This document shows, in pieces, positions 9,681 to 17,953 of a DNA stretch of 64,000 nucleotides. The number at the start of each line of letters is the position of its first letter. Position 1 is the first letter of the stretch. This DNA is from Dyadobacter jiangsuensis (lineage in GTDB: Bacteria > Bacteroidota > Bacteroidia > Cytophagales > Spirosomataceae), in assembly GCF_003014695.1 (NCBI RefSeq), contig NZ_PYAS01000002.1, positions 124,001-188,000 of the forward strand, written 5' to 3'. Below the pieces are notes generated by a model that was given only the letters and a program-made list of their open reading frames with translations, had not been told where the DNA came from and ran no database searches. The position numbers and the translations under genes are program-made.

Positions 9681-10421
9681 ATGAAAGAGTCTGTTGTAAT
9701 TTGGCTTGCCCTTTTGATTCCTGTGCTGAGCTTTGCTCAAAACACGCATCTGGCAAGCGCGGGTCCAAGCACAGATACAAACGTTGCCCCCAAAAAGCCC
9801 CTTGATTTAAAGGAAAGGCGTATTATCCCGCTCTTCGGGGAAGTGAGTAAGACATCGGAGCAGATTGATGAAGAGATCAAATTCCTGAGCGAATGTGACA
9901 AATCATTTTCTAGCCGCACAGAGGCCAGCAGTTTTTTTGCGACCCGTGCGTGGGAATATTTGCAGGAAGGTTCTCTGGATACAGCCTGCTATCGTTTCAA
10001 TCTCGCCCAACTGTTGAACGACAAGAACGTGGAGGCGTATTGGGGACTCGGGGTTGTATCGTACCAGCGCGAAAACTGGGTGGATGCCAAAAGAATGCTG
10101 AGTAAGGGCGTAAGCCTGCAAGGCGACAACGTGCCGCTGCTGGTGGATTTATCGACGGTTGAACTCAAACTGTATGCGATTACCAGCCGGAAAGAGGAGT
10201 TGGACGAGGCGGGAGAATTGCTGAAACATGCAGTTTCCATTGATTCCACGTACGCACTTGGGCAGTACAATCTGGCATTGCTGCATTATAATCTCAATGA
10301 ATTGGATAAGTCATGGGAGCATTTGCATAAAGGCCGGACACTGGATTTCAGCCAGCTCAACCTCGACTTTGTGGAACTTTTAAAAGCCAAGATGCCCGAT
10401 CCGCAAGGATTTTTCAAATAA
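9681..10421 (+). CDS. secreted tetratricopeptide-repeat protein
   Basis: Periplasmic or outer-membrane-associated TPR protein of 246 residues, specific function unknown. A signal peptide ends at about residue 20 (VLSFAQ), followed by a low-complexity linker. From residue 85 there are three to four TPR-like helical pairs (AWEYLQEGSLDTACYRFNLA; AYWGLGVVSYQRENWVDAKRML; ALGQYNLALLHYNLNELDKSW). It lies 68 bases after the helicase and ends in a strong terminator. Such proteins usually serve as scaffolds. Confidence 0.75.
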   Translation: MKESVVIWLALLIPVLSFAQNTHLASAGPSTDTNVAPKKPLDLKERRIIPLFGEVSKTSEQIDEEIKFLSECDKSFSSRTEASSFFATRAWEYLQEGSLDTACYRFNLAQLLNDKNVEAYWGLGVVSYQRENWVDAKRMLSKGVSLQGDNVPLLVDLSTVELKLYAITSRKEELDEAGELLKHAVSIDSTYALGQYNLALLHYNLNELDKSWEHLHKGRTLDFSQLNLDFVELLKAKMPDPQGFFK

Positions 10422-10443
10422 GGGGCATGGTTCCGAAATTGGA

Positions 10444-10471
10444 AAGTCTCCCAAGCGGGAGACTTTTTTTG
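10444..10471 (+). terminator. Rho-independent terminator after the TPR gene
   Basis: AAGTCTCCC and GGGAGACTT form a 9-bp stem around a four-base AAGC loop, followed by seven T. It separates convergent genes ending at 10421 and 10500. Confidence 0.9.
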
Positions 10472-10499
10472 TTTCTGACGCTCAGTGTGACATTCCACA

Positions 10500-11582
10500 T
10501 TATTGGAAGAAGAATCCGGACGGTGCGATTCCAACTTTGACGGAGTCGACCAAACTTCCATCAGCGCGATAACGAACCGCGTAACCTGCCTGCTTGTACG
10601 ACGGGCTCACGCCGGCGTAAAGTAACCCTTGCGACGGATCGACCGCGAGACCGTAGAACGGCCGTGGGATCAAAGGTGTGACCATGGCGATCTGCGTATC
10701 GGAAATGGAGAACTTGTAGGTCGCGCCATGTTCCTTGAAAGCGCTATCATACCATGAAAGCACGAAGAAAATGGATTTCAGGTCGTTGCTGAGTGTAAAA
10801 TTGCCGGCTGTTTTAGTGCCGCCGGTAGCGATTGGGAGCGTTGCTTCGGTCGCGTTGGTTTCCGTATTGATGCGCAGCATCTTATCGCCCACGTTCACCC
10901 ACAGTTTCCCATTGGCGTCGATACCGACCGGATTGGCAATACCTGGTGTAGCAATAGGCGATGTTGCTTCATCGGAGTTGGTATTGATAATCGCCAGCTT
11001 GTTTCCTACACCCCATTGGGTAGTTCCTACGTAAAGTTTTGCATTGGCATAGGTCAGGTTTTCGGGCCCATCGGATACATTAATTTTCTTCGTAACCTTC
11101 TTGGTGGTAAGGTCGATAACCGCAATATAACCAGTCGAATATTTGTCGACGTCGGTTCCCCAGCACGAAACATATGCCTTTCTGCCGACGATCACTACTT
11201 CGCGGGGGTTCTCGATATCCGGTGCGCCGATGGTACCTTCGTCTTTGAAAGTGTACCGGTGCACAAACTGCACCTTATCCTGGCCAGTCACGGAGTTATC
11301 GACGAGAATAATGCCCTGTTCTTCGGACGCAGCATAATCCTGCACTCCACCTTTCAATGCAGTTCCGTTAGCAGCGGCGAAAATATCAGCGTCGGCTGTG
11401 GTACTTTCCCGTGCAAAGTATGATATCCCACCATTATTGTCCTGGAAATTACCTTCATTCGATACGAAAACGCCGCTTATGTAATCGCCCTTCGGAGCGG
11501 GGTCGCTTTGGTTACAGGACCATATTGCTAGGGTAGAAAAAGCTATTGCTAATGAACTGGCTAACTGTCTTTTCATTTTCAT
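10500..11582 (-). CDS. surface lipoprotein with YncE-like beta-propeller, BtuG-like
   Basis: Lipoprotein of 360 residues; the lipobox is IWSC with the acylated Cys near residue 23 (NQSDPAP follows). The mature part is a series of beta-propeller blades (GYIAVIDLTTKKVTKKINVSDGPENLTYANAKLYVGT; KLAIINTNSDEA; GKLWVNVGDKMLRINTETNA), like DUF5074/YncE proteins. Its gene starts four bases after the TonB receptor gene. In Bacteroides, BtuG is a surface propeller lipoprotein that captures cobalamin and caps BtuB; the gene order and sizes here match that pairing. The ligand is inferred, and no cobalamin riboswitch is visible upstream. A heme or other metallophore is possible. Confidence 0.7.
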   Translation of the reverse strand: MKMKRQLASSLAIAFSTLAIWSCNQSDPAPKGDYISGVFVSNEGNFQDNNGGISYFARESTTADADIFAAANGTALKGGVQDYAASEEQGIILVDNSVTGQDKVQFVHRYTFKDEGTIGAPDIENPREVVIVGRKAYVSCWGTDVDKYSTGYIAVIDLTTKKVTKKINVSDGPENLTYANAKLYVGTTQWGVGNKLAIINTNSDEATSPIATPGIANPVGIDANGKLWVNVGDKMLRINTETNATEATLPIATGGTKTAGNFTLSNDLKSIFFVLSWYDSAFKEHGATYKFSISDTQIAMVTPLIPRPFYGLAVDPSQGLLYAGVSPSYKQAGYAVRYRADGSLVDSVKVGIAPSGFFFQ

Positions 11583-11586
11583 TGAT

Positions 11587-13509
11587 TTATTGAGAATCGT
11601 AACTAAAGGTTAAACTTAATGCAAAACTTCTTCCCGGCATCGCATTATTTCTGACATTTAAATAAAACGTGTCCGTGATGTTGCGGACCTGCCCTTGCAA
11701 AACGAGCTTGAATTTGTAAAAGGCAAAGGTGTGCTCGGCCAGGAGATTAAGCAGACCGTAGCCGTCCAGAAACTGTGAATTGTCGAACGTTGTATAGCGT
11801 TTGCTGGCCGCCTGCAACTGGCCTGTTAGCTTCGTAGATTTGAACTGGACGAATGCATTGGCATTAGCTGTATGTTCAGGCACATACACCAGCTGTTTAC
11901 CGATAATGTCCTGCGAGTAATTATCGTAAGCTTTCTCCTGGCTGCTTTTGTTGAATGCATAGCCCGCTTCCAGACCTGTTCGCCAAGGCCCGGTTTGGTG
12001 CTGATAGTTCAGTTGCAATTCGATTCCCCGTGCCAATACCTGTTGCAGATTCTCGACGCGGTAGTTTCTGGTAGGGTTCCAGTAAGTCCAGTCTTTAATG
12101 CGGTTATGGTAGAAAGTTGCCGAGGTTCGTAATGTGCCGCCGAAAGCCGCTTTAAAAGTCTGTTCAAGGCCTATTTCCTTGTTCCAGCCCGTTTCCGGAC
12201 GGATATCCGGGTTACCGAGATCTTTCCAGTAACGTTCGTTCAAAGTAGGCACCCGATAGCTGCGGCCATAAGAGCCTTTCGCGACTAGGTTGTAAAGCGT
12301 TTTTTGAATTAAACCATATTCCAAGCCAACTGATGGGGTGAATGGGGGATTAAAACCGGTAACGAGCCCCTGCCTGAGGTTAAATGAGGTCGTGACCCTT
12401 GCTGTCGGTTGCCAGCGGGTCAGCAGGAAAAAATCGGTGCGGTTCTCGCTCACGGGCGAGCGTGCATACCCGGGCACGCGCGAGCGGTAATGCGTCCATT
12501 CTCCACCGGTTTTGACGGCGACGGGATTTAAATCTCCTCCAATATTTAGCGTAAAGTCCTTTTCAATTCTCGAAGAGAACTTATCGGTTACCGAATGATC
12601 GGGATTAGCGAGGTCGCCTTTGGCGTAATCGATGATATCGCGCACCCACGCGGTGCGTAGCGTGAGCGTCCGCACCTGATAGCGCACCATCGTACGATAG
12701 GCAGTGGTGCGGGTCATTTCACGGCCTTGTACATCGTCGGGCGTGAGCGTCAGCTTATTGTCGGTGAGCCAGGCATGTACAGAAATTTCCTGGTCGTTAC
12801 GAGAGAGCAGGAACAGATCCTGTACGATGCCTTTTTGAAAAGTTTCCGTAGGTAGGAGTGCGTACGTATTCCGGGTCGGTTTCGGATAATCATTGTTCAT
12901 CCTACCGTTGTAAAGTGCCGTTTTACCCGAGAAAGCCCATTGGTCACTCAATCGCGCCGCATAACGGACGTCTGTTCTGCTCTGATGATTACGGAAGCTT
13001 TCCCGTTGTCTGCCGTCAGACACATGAAATGGCGTGGCCGATGCACGGCTTTCAAGCAAAATACTCCCGCCTACGGCATCGGAACCCACGACGCTTGCCG
13101 CAGAGCCATATTGAACCGAAAGCTGGTCGAAACCGGCCACGGGAATGGTGGAAAAATCCGTTTGTCCAAGAGTAGGCGCATTGATATTGAGCCCATTCCA
13201 CAGTACCGCAGTGTGGTTTGCCGATGTGCCGCGGAATGATGCCGTGCTGAGCTGGCCAGGCCCGTAGTTTTTAAATGCAATAGGAGTATATGCCGATAAA
13301 ACGTCGCCGATATTCTGATAGCGAACTTGCGTGAGCGAAGCAGAATCGATACGCTGGATTTTCAGGCCGCTCATGAATTTTTGAGGGACAAATCCCTTCA
13401 CGGTTACCGGGTCAAGAGCGATGGAGTCTTTTTGTGCATAGGCAGTTACTGTGAATGCAAAACTTGCCCACAATATCGAATAACGCACAAATCTTAGGAT
13501 GGTAAACAC
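11587..13509 (-). CDS. TonB-dependent outer-membrane receptor, BtuB-like
   Basis: Outer-membrane active transporter of about 640 residues, the short class that includes BtuB and siderophore receptors rather than the 1000-residue SusC class. After the signal peptide (ILWASFAFTVTAYAQ) come a plug (LDPVTVKGFVP...YQNIGDVLSAYTPI...FRGTSANHTAVLWNGLNINAPTLGQTDFSTIPV...GSDAVGGSILLES) and a 22-strand-type barrel ending in SFALSLTFSYDSQ with a terminal aromatic strand. The start is uncertain: the longest frame begins with a TTG at 13557, but that lies inside a TAnnTTTG box, so a GTG at 13509 or 13488 is more likely. It forms an operon with the propeller lipoprotein. Confidence 0.88.
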   Translation of the reverse strand: MFTILRFVRYSILWASFAFTVTAYAQKDSIALDPVTVKGFVPQKFMSGLKIQRIDSASLTQVRYQNIGDVLSAYTPIAFKNYGPGQLSTASFRGTSANHTAVLWNGLNINAPTLGQTDFSTIPVAGFDQLSVQYGSAASVVGSDAVGGSILLESRASATPFHVSDGRQRESFRNHQSRTDVRYAARLSDQWAFSGKTALYNGRMNNDYPKPTRNTYALLPTETFQKGIVQDLFLLSRNDQEISVHAWLTDNKLTLTPDDVQGREMTRTTAYRTMVRYQVRTLTLRTAWVRDIIDYAKGDLANPDHSVTDKFSSRIEKDFTLNIGGDLNPVAVKTGGEWTHYRSRVPGYARSPVSENRTDFFLLTRWQPTARVTTSFNLRQGLVTGFNPPFTPSVGLEYGLIQKTLYNLVAKGSYGRSYRVPTLNERYWKDLGNPDIRPETGWNKEIGLEQTFKAAFGGTLRTSATFYHNRIKDWTYWNPTRNYRVENLQQVLARGIELQLNYQHQTGPWRTGLEAGYAFNKSSQEKAYDNYSQDIIGKQLVYVPEHTANANAFVQFKSTKLTGQLQAASKRYTTFDNSQFLDGYGLLNLLAEHTFAFYKFKLVLQGQVRNITDTFYLNVRNNAMPGRSFALSLTFSYDSQ

Positions 13510-13554
13510 GCTGAACCGCAGTGAATTGGCGGTGATCTTTCTGTTTTTTGGGTG

Positions 13555-13562
13555 CAAAGGTA
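13555..13562 (-). promoter_or_regulatory. TAnnTTTG -7 box of the TonB receptor operon
   Basis: The minus strand reads TACCTTTG, an exact consensus match. It overlaps the longest possible start codon of the receptor gene, implying a start near 13548 and a downstream GTG as initiator. Confidence 0.55.
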
Positions 13563-13600
13563 GGTATTTCCCCTGACTTTCCGTTCTGTGCGATAACTGC

Positions 13601-13608
13601 TATCTTTG
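13601..13608 (+). promoter_or_regulatory. TAnnTTTG -7 box of the EamA transporter gene
   Basis: TATCTTTG, an exact match, 13 bases before the first possible start codon at 13622. It is back to back with the box at 13555-13562, so the two operons share a 65-base divergent promoter region. Confidence 0.55.
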
Positions 13609-13621
13609 TGCCAAATTCTGA

Positions 13622-14548
13622 TTGCTTTTGGCCGCTTCTACTGAAAATTTCCCGACTGCATCTTCCCTGAAAGGTATTTACCTCATGCTGGGGGCCGCAT
13701 TTTTCTTCTCGCTTACATCCGCAATTTCGAAATGGCTGGGAAAGGAGTTTCATATCGTGCAGCTGGTTTTTTTCAGGAATATTGTCGGGGTGGTTTTTAT
13801 TGTTAGTAGTATCTGGCAACGACCGTTAAGACAGGAAGGTGGGAAGTTAGGCTTGCTTATTTTCAGGGGTGTGGTAGGGACATTGTCGCTCTACATGCTT
13901 TTTTATGCAATCCAGACGCTTGGACTCGGTCGTGCCTCTACCTACCAATATACCTACCCGATTTTTCTGGCGCTTTTTTCCTGGCTGCTCATCGGCGAAA
14001 CGCTGAATGGAAAGGAGTGGATGGCCATATTTGTCGGATTTACCGGCATCCTGTTTGTATTCCGGCCCGATCTTTCGTCGTCGCTGCGGGATAATGCCTT
14101 GGGACTTGGCAATGCATTGCTGACGGCTATTTCCTACCTGTCGATCCGCCAGCTCGGCGTCGTGTATGATACGCGCGCGATCATCCTTTCATTTATGCTA
14201 AGCGGGATTGTAATGCCTATTCTGTCGATGCTGGTCGGGACGTATTATCCCATGGAGCATTTGGATTTTCTGATAGGCACATTCAAATGGCCTGAAAATG
14301 TTTGGCATTGGTTGGGTTTTCTCGCATTGGGCCTTACGGCGCTTTTAGGTCAAAAAATGCTTACGCAGTCGTTTACCTACGACAAAGCCGGTCGCGTCGC
14401 AGCGGTGGGCTATTCCAATATCCTTTTTTCTGTATTGATTGGCTTTTTGATGGGCGAAGCAATTCCAACATTATCCATGCTGACGGGCATGCTGCTGATC
14501 ATCACCGGAGGTATTCTGGTGTCTTTGGCTAAAACCAAAAATGCTTAA
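13622..14548 (+). CDS. EamA/DMT-family transporter
   Basis: Inner-membrane drug/metabolite transporter of about 308 residues with ten predicted helices in two EamA repeats (first from GIYLMLGAAFFFSLTSAISKWLG, second from NALGLGNALLTAISYLSIRQL). The substrate is unknown; relatives export amino acids, nucleotides or other metabolites. Start choice is open: a TTG at 13622 follows an in-frame stop directly and gives a complete first helix; the next ATG at 13685 would trim that helix. Its end overlaps the end of the glyoxalase gene by four bases, tail to tail. Confidence 0.88.
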   Translation: MLLAASTENFPTASSLKGIYLMLGAAFFFSLTSAISKWLGKEFHIVQLVFFRNIVGVVFIVSSIWQRPLRQEGGKLGLLIFRGVVGTLSLYMLFYAIQTLGLGRASTYQYTYPIFLALFSWLLIGETLNGKEWMAIFVGFTGILFVFRPDLSSSLRDNALGLGNALLTAISYLSIRQLGVVYDTRAIILSFMLSGIVMPILSMLVGTYYPMEHLDFLIGTFKWPENVWHWLGFLALGLTALLGQKMLTQSFTYDKAGRVAAVGYSNILFSVLIGFLMGEAIPTLSMLTGMLLIITGGILVSLAKTKNA

Positions 14549-14907
14549 AGCCGCTCGTTGAATGCCAACCGGTTCATGAACGGATCGATGACGGTTACAG
14601 AGATGGCGTCCCAAGGTTCGTGTTCAAGTCCGGGGTGATTGTATTTGTACTGTTTGTCATTCAGCTCCTTGTGGAAATCCCGTACGCCAGTGCATTCGAT
14701 GAAGACTTTGGCCCCGGGTGTGCTATCGCCGTGATGTTCGGAAAGGTGGAGAACCACACCGCCTCGGGAAACCTGCATGTATAACGGCGCGTCGTTGGAA
14801 AACCGGTGTTCCCAATCGATCTGGAAGCCGAGCCAGCCGATGTAAAACTCCCGTGCTTTGGTTTCGTCAAAAATGCGTAAAATTGGGATGACTTTGCTGG
14901 CTTCCAT
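14545..14907 (-). CDS. glyoxalase/bleomycin-resistance superfamily protein
   Basis: Small VOC-fold protein, 120 residues (KVIPILRIFDETKAREFYIGWLGFQIDWEHRF...VVLHLSEHHGD...VTVIDPFMNRLAFNERL). The beta-alpha-beta-beta-beta layout, the FYxxxLGF motif and the final DPxxNRLxF motif identify the fold. The family includes bleomycin-binding proteins, glyoxalase I and dioxygenases; the sequence does not show which activity applies. It resembles the proteins usually annotated as bleomycin-resistance protein. Confidence 0.85.
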   Translation of the reverse strand: MEASKVIPILRIFDETKAREFYIGWLGFQIDWEHRFSNDAPLYMQVSRGGVVLHLSEHHGDSTPGAKVFIECTGVRDFHKELNDKQYKYNHPGLEHEPWDAISVTVIDPFMNRLAFNERL

Positions 14908-15013
14908 GTCGATAGCGTTTTGAGGCTTGGTGCCGGGCGCCGCAAGCGGGCGCCGGGTACGGCAATGATTTGTGGCTGAGATTTGTTAAAGAGAAGAAAT
15001 CTAAAAAATTACC

Positions 15014-15580
15014 ATGAAACGACTCCTGTCATCACTGATAATATTTCCGGCCATGCTGGTGTTCCTTGCCGGTTTCAAGGCTGATACCGGTAAGGAGCGT
15101 GAGGCGGCGGAAGGCATTCAATGGCTGACCATTGAAGAAGCATATGCCAAAATTCAGAAAGAACCCCGCAAAATCCTGATTGACGTCTACACCGACTGGT
15201 GCGGATGGTGCAAAGTGATGGATCGGGAAACGTTTAAGGACAAGGCCGTTACTGAATATATCAACAAGAAATATTACGCCGTGAAGCTCGATGCAGAGCA
15301 AAAAGGGACGATCAAGTTGGGCGACAAGCAGTTCAAATACCTTGAACAAGGCGGGCGTGGCATCAACGAGATCGCACTGGCATTAACCAACAATCAACCA
15401 AGCTACCCTACAACGGTTTTTCTGGACGATCATTTCAACATGATCCAGCCCCTGGCCGGTTACCTGAAAGCCAAAGAGTTTCACCAGATCATCACCTTTT
15501 TTGGCGAGGATTACCACAAAAAGCAAGACTTCGAAAGTTATAAATCGAAGACTTACGCGCAGTTGTATCCTGCGAGATAG
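15014..15580 (+). CDS. periplasmic thioredoxin-fold protein
   Basis: Thioredoxin-like protein of 188 residues with an N-terminal signal sequence (about residues 1-24, LIIFPAMLVFLAGF). The redox motif WCGWC gives cysteines 63 and 66 after the typical ILIDVYTDW strand. A later cis-proline-type segment is SYPTTVFLDDHFN. It is close to the DUF255/thioredoxin_7 group, which reduces or isomerises disulfides outside the cytoplasm. No neighbouring cytochrome or disulfide-exchange gene indicates a dedicated partner. Confidence 0.87.
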   Translation: MKRLLSSLIIFPAMLVFLAGFKADTGKEREAAEGIQWLTIEEAYAKIQKEPRKILIDVYTDWCGWCKVMDRETFKDKAVTEYINKKYYAVKLDAEQKGTIKLGDKQFKYLEQGGRGINEIALALTNNQPSYPTTVFLDDHFNMIQPLAGYLKAKEFHQIITFFGEDYHKKQDFESYKSKTYAQLYPAR

Positions 15581-15679
15581 GCATAATTCATTTCACTCGA
15601 CTTCCTTATAAATAGTCTTTAATCGACAGTAGCAGATTTGATGCTCTCAAAACTGTATTCTGTTATTTAACTAATTTAT

Positions 15680-15877
15680 ATGAAGTGTAGTGAGCTCATC
15701 AGAATACTAAAAATTGATGGTTGGTTTATTGTCAGGCAAGAAGGCAGTCATGTCATAATGCGGCATCCCACTAAGAAGGGGCAGGTGTCCGTTCCTAATC
15801 ATGGCTCGAAAGAAGTGAAGAAAGGACTGTTGGTAGCGTTGTTTAAGAAGGCGGAAATAAAAACCAATAAGAGATGA
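15680..15877 (+). CDS. hicA: HicA-family mRNA interferase toxin
   Basis: Toxin of a type II toxin-antitoxin pair; 65 residues, full length for HicA. The double-stranded-RNA-binding-like fold is shown by ELIRILKIDGWFIVRQEGSHVIMRHP, with the catalytic His in GSH (residue 28), and by VSVPNHGSKEVKKGLLVALFKKAEI. HicA cleaves mRNA when free of HicB. The stop overlaps the hicB start by four bases (ATGA), showing translational coupling, with the toxin first. Confidence 0.9.
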   Translation: MKCSELIRILKIDGWFIVRQEGSHVIMRHPTKKGQVSVPNHGSKEVKKGLLVALFKKAEIKTNKR

Positions 15878-16104
15878 AGAAGCCTAAAATAGTTTTGGAA
15901 GTTATCAGGGAAGAGGAAGGTTTTAGCGCCGTTGCCGACATTGCGGACAAATTCATTGGCACGCAGGGCGATAACATGGAGGAATTAAAACAAAACATCC
16001 TCGAAGTGGTCAATCTGACCTTCTCCGAGGATGGCTTCACTTATAATATGGATGAGATCGAATTAAGGTTGCCTATTGAAAAGTCTGCAACTTCACTGCA
16101 TTAG
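15874..16104 (+). CDS. hicB: HicB-family antitoxin, short form
   Basis: Antitoxin of 76 residues overlapping hicA by four bases. It has the partial RNase H-like HicB fold (VLEVIREEEGFSAVADIADKFIGTQGDNMEELKQNILEVVNLTF). Unlike classical HicB it has no room for a C-terminal helix-turn-helix or ribbon-helix-helix DNA-binding domain, so autorepression, if any, must work differently. It ends 16 bases from the convergent prfA gene. Confidence 0.87.
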   Translation: MKKPKIVLEVIREEEGFSAVADIADKFIGTQGDNMEELKQNILEVVNLTFSEDGFTYNMDEIELRLPIEKSATSLH

Positions 16105-16120
16105 TTAACGGGGAACATTC

Positions 16121-17194
16121 TTAAACCGCTTCACCCTCCTGCATTCTTTCCGCATTCTCTGCAATGCGCAGTTTTTCGATCAGCTCCGCTATATCTCCTT
16201 CCATTACAGCAGGGAGATTGTAAACGGTATAACCGATGCGGTGGTCGGTAATGCGGCTTTGCGGGTAGTTATAAGTCCGGATTTTGTCGGAACGGTCGCC
16301 GCTGCCGACCATCGATTTCCGTTGTGAGCTGATCGCGTCGTTGTGCTTTTTCAGCTCGATCTCATACAGGCGCGAGCGCAGTACACTTAATGCACGATCT
16401 TTGTTTTTGAGCTGCGAACGTTCGTCCTGGCAGCTTACTACCAATCCGGATGGAATGTGCGTAAGACGCACCGCAGAATAAGTCGTGTTTACCGATTGTC
16501 CTCCCGCACCCGAAGATTGGAAAGTATCGACGCGAATGTCGTTCATATTGATCTGCACATCTACTTCCTCGGCCTCGGGAAGTACGGCCACCGACGCGGC
16601 CGATGTGTGGATACGGCCTTGCGATTCCGTTTGAGGCACACGCTGCACGCGGTGCACACCCGATTCGAATTTCATTTTACCGTACACATCTTCTCCCTCG
16701 ACTTTGCAGATAATCTCTTTATAACCGCCATTAGTGCCTTCGGTGTAATCCATTACCGATGATCGCCAGCCCATTTTCTCGAAGAAGCGCTGATACATCC
16801 TGAAAAGGTCACCGGCAAAAATAGCAGCTTCGTCGCCGCCGGTACCGCCGCGGATTTCCAGGATGATGTTCCGGCTGTCGTTAGGATCTTTTGGGATAAG
16901 CAATTCCTTAATGGTCTGTTCGAGTTCTTCAAGTTTGGGAACCAGTTCGTCGAGCTCCTCTTTGGCCATTTCGCGCAGATCTTCGTCTTTTTCAGTCGCT
17001 ATAAGTTCTTTGGTGCCGGCAATGTCCTTCTGCAATTTCTGGTAAAGCGCATATTGCTCCACGATCTTGCCGAGGTCCTTGTATTCCTTGCTGATCTTGG
17101 AATAACGTGTAGAATCGGAGACCACTTCCGGTTGTATGATTTGTTGAGAAACCTCTTCAAACCGTTCTTTTATAGCTTCTAATTTATCGATCAT
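16121..17194 (-). CDS. prfA: peptide chain release factor 1
   Basis: Cytosolic class I release factor for UAA and UAG, 357 residues. The peptidyl-tRNA hydrolysis motif GGQ is at 231-233 within SSGAGGQSVNTTYSAVRLTH; the codon-recognition tripeptide of the PxT type is PQT in RVPQTESQGR. The N-terminal coiled region and C-terminal GDRSDKIRTYNYPQSRITDHR are typical of RF1 rather than RF2. A single promoter box lies 38 bases upstream. It converges with the HicAB pair. Confidence 0.97.
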   Translation of the reverse strand: MIDKLEAIKERFEEVSQQIIQPEVVSDSTRYSKISKEYKDLGKIVEQYALYQKLQKDIAGTKELIATEKDEDLREMAKEELDELVPKLEELEQTIKELLIPKDPNDSRNIILEIRGGTGGDEAAIFAGDLFRMYQRFFEKMGWRSSVMDYTEGTNGGYKEIICKVEGEDVYGKMKFESGVHRVQRVPQTESQGRIHTSAASVAVLPEAEEVDVQINMNDIRVDTFQSSGAGGQSVNTTYSAVRLTHIPSGLVVSCQDERSQLKNKDRALSVLRSRLYEIELKKHNDAISSQRKSMVGSGDRSDKIRTYNYPQSRITDHRIGYTVYNLPAVMEGDIAELIEKLRIAENAERMQEGEAV

Positions 17195-17231
17195 CTTTAT
17201 TGAATATCTTTGGCATCTCGCATTCGGGGCA

Positions 17232-17239
17232 CAAAGATA
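17232..17239 (-). promoter_or_regulatory. TAnnTTTG -7 box of prfA
   Basis: The minus strand reads TATCTTTG, an exact match, about 38 bases before the prfA ATG at 17194. Confidence 0.55.
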
Positions 17240-17326
17240 CGCATTTTAGCTAAATGAATGGTTTCAAGGAACTGGCTGCATGCTGTAAGAGAAACCGTTT
17301 GATGGATTAAACTAATATTTGGAACA

Positions 17327-17911
17327 ATGAAAAGAATCATATGCATTGCCATGTTGGCGGTCGCCTTCACAGGCTGCGATTTTAAAAGCGGCCGCATCGA
17401 AAACACGAAGGAGTTAAGCAGGGAAATAAAAGCCTCGCAGATCAAACGGGTTACCAATGTACAATTGATATCATCGGCCGACGAATGGGGGAAGAAGATC
17501 GCACAGATCGCCGAGAAATCGCTGAAAGGCGAGCTCGAAAAGAACCCTGATACCGGACTGGCGCATTGCCGCGATTTGAGCGGCATTCCGGTTATTGCCG
17601 CATTGGAAAAGGAATATGGCGTTAAAGTCGAATTGTTTGGCATTAACGACGTAAAGCGCGCTGATTTACACGCCAAGGAACGGGAAATACTCGACGCATA
17701 CGCTTATAGCGCTAAAAGCAACACCCAGGCGGGCGATAATTTGCAGCAGTTGAACGACAGCTTGCTTGTTTACAACGCGCCCGTTGCCGCAGGAAGCGTC
17801 ATTTGCAAAAAATGTATGGCTAGTCAGGACACCACTTTCGCCGTCTGGCGACTGCTTTTCAACAAAAAGGAGATTATCAGAAAGCTGGACGCCAAGCAGT
17901 TGAAAGATTGA
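17327..17911 (+). CDS. Tll0287-like (DUF3365) lipoprotein
   Basis: Lipoprotein of 194 residues; the lipobox is AFTGC with Cys17. The body resembles the Tll0287/DUF3365 sensor or heme-binding family (ELSREIKASQIKRVTNVQLISSADEWGKKIAQIAEKSLKGEL, then LAHCRDLSGIPV and later VYNAPVAAGSVICKKC). In many relatives the conserved cysteines form a CxxCH heme c site; here the motif is CKKCM at 160-164, so the heme-ligating His is replaced by Met. It may bind heme differently or not at all. Its role is unknown. Confidence 0.72.
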   Translation: MKRIICIAMLAVAFTGCDFKSGRIENTKELSREIKASQIKRVTNVQLISSADEWGKKIAQIAEKSLKGELEKNPDTGLAHCRDLSGIPVIAALEKEYGVKVELFGINDVKRADLHAKEREILDAYAYSAKSNTQAGDNLQQLNDSLLVYNAPVAAGSVICKKCMASQDTTFAVWRLLFNKKEIIRKLDAKQLKD

Positions 17912-17953
17912 TTCCCGTGTGATTTTTTGCTTACTTTAAGAAAACAAAGGATC

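Noticed and set aside
13558-13621. possible cobalamin riboswitch upstream of the BtuB-like gene
   Set aside because: Only about 65 bases separate the divergent genes, too short for the B12-box structure, and no conserved B12-box words were seen.
17810-17825. CxxCH heme c site in the Tll0287-like lipoprotein
   Set aside because: The residue after the second Cys is Met, not His, so a c-type heme site cannot be claimed.
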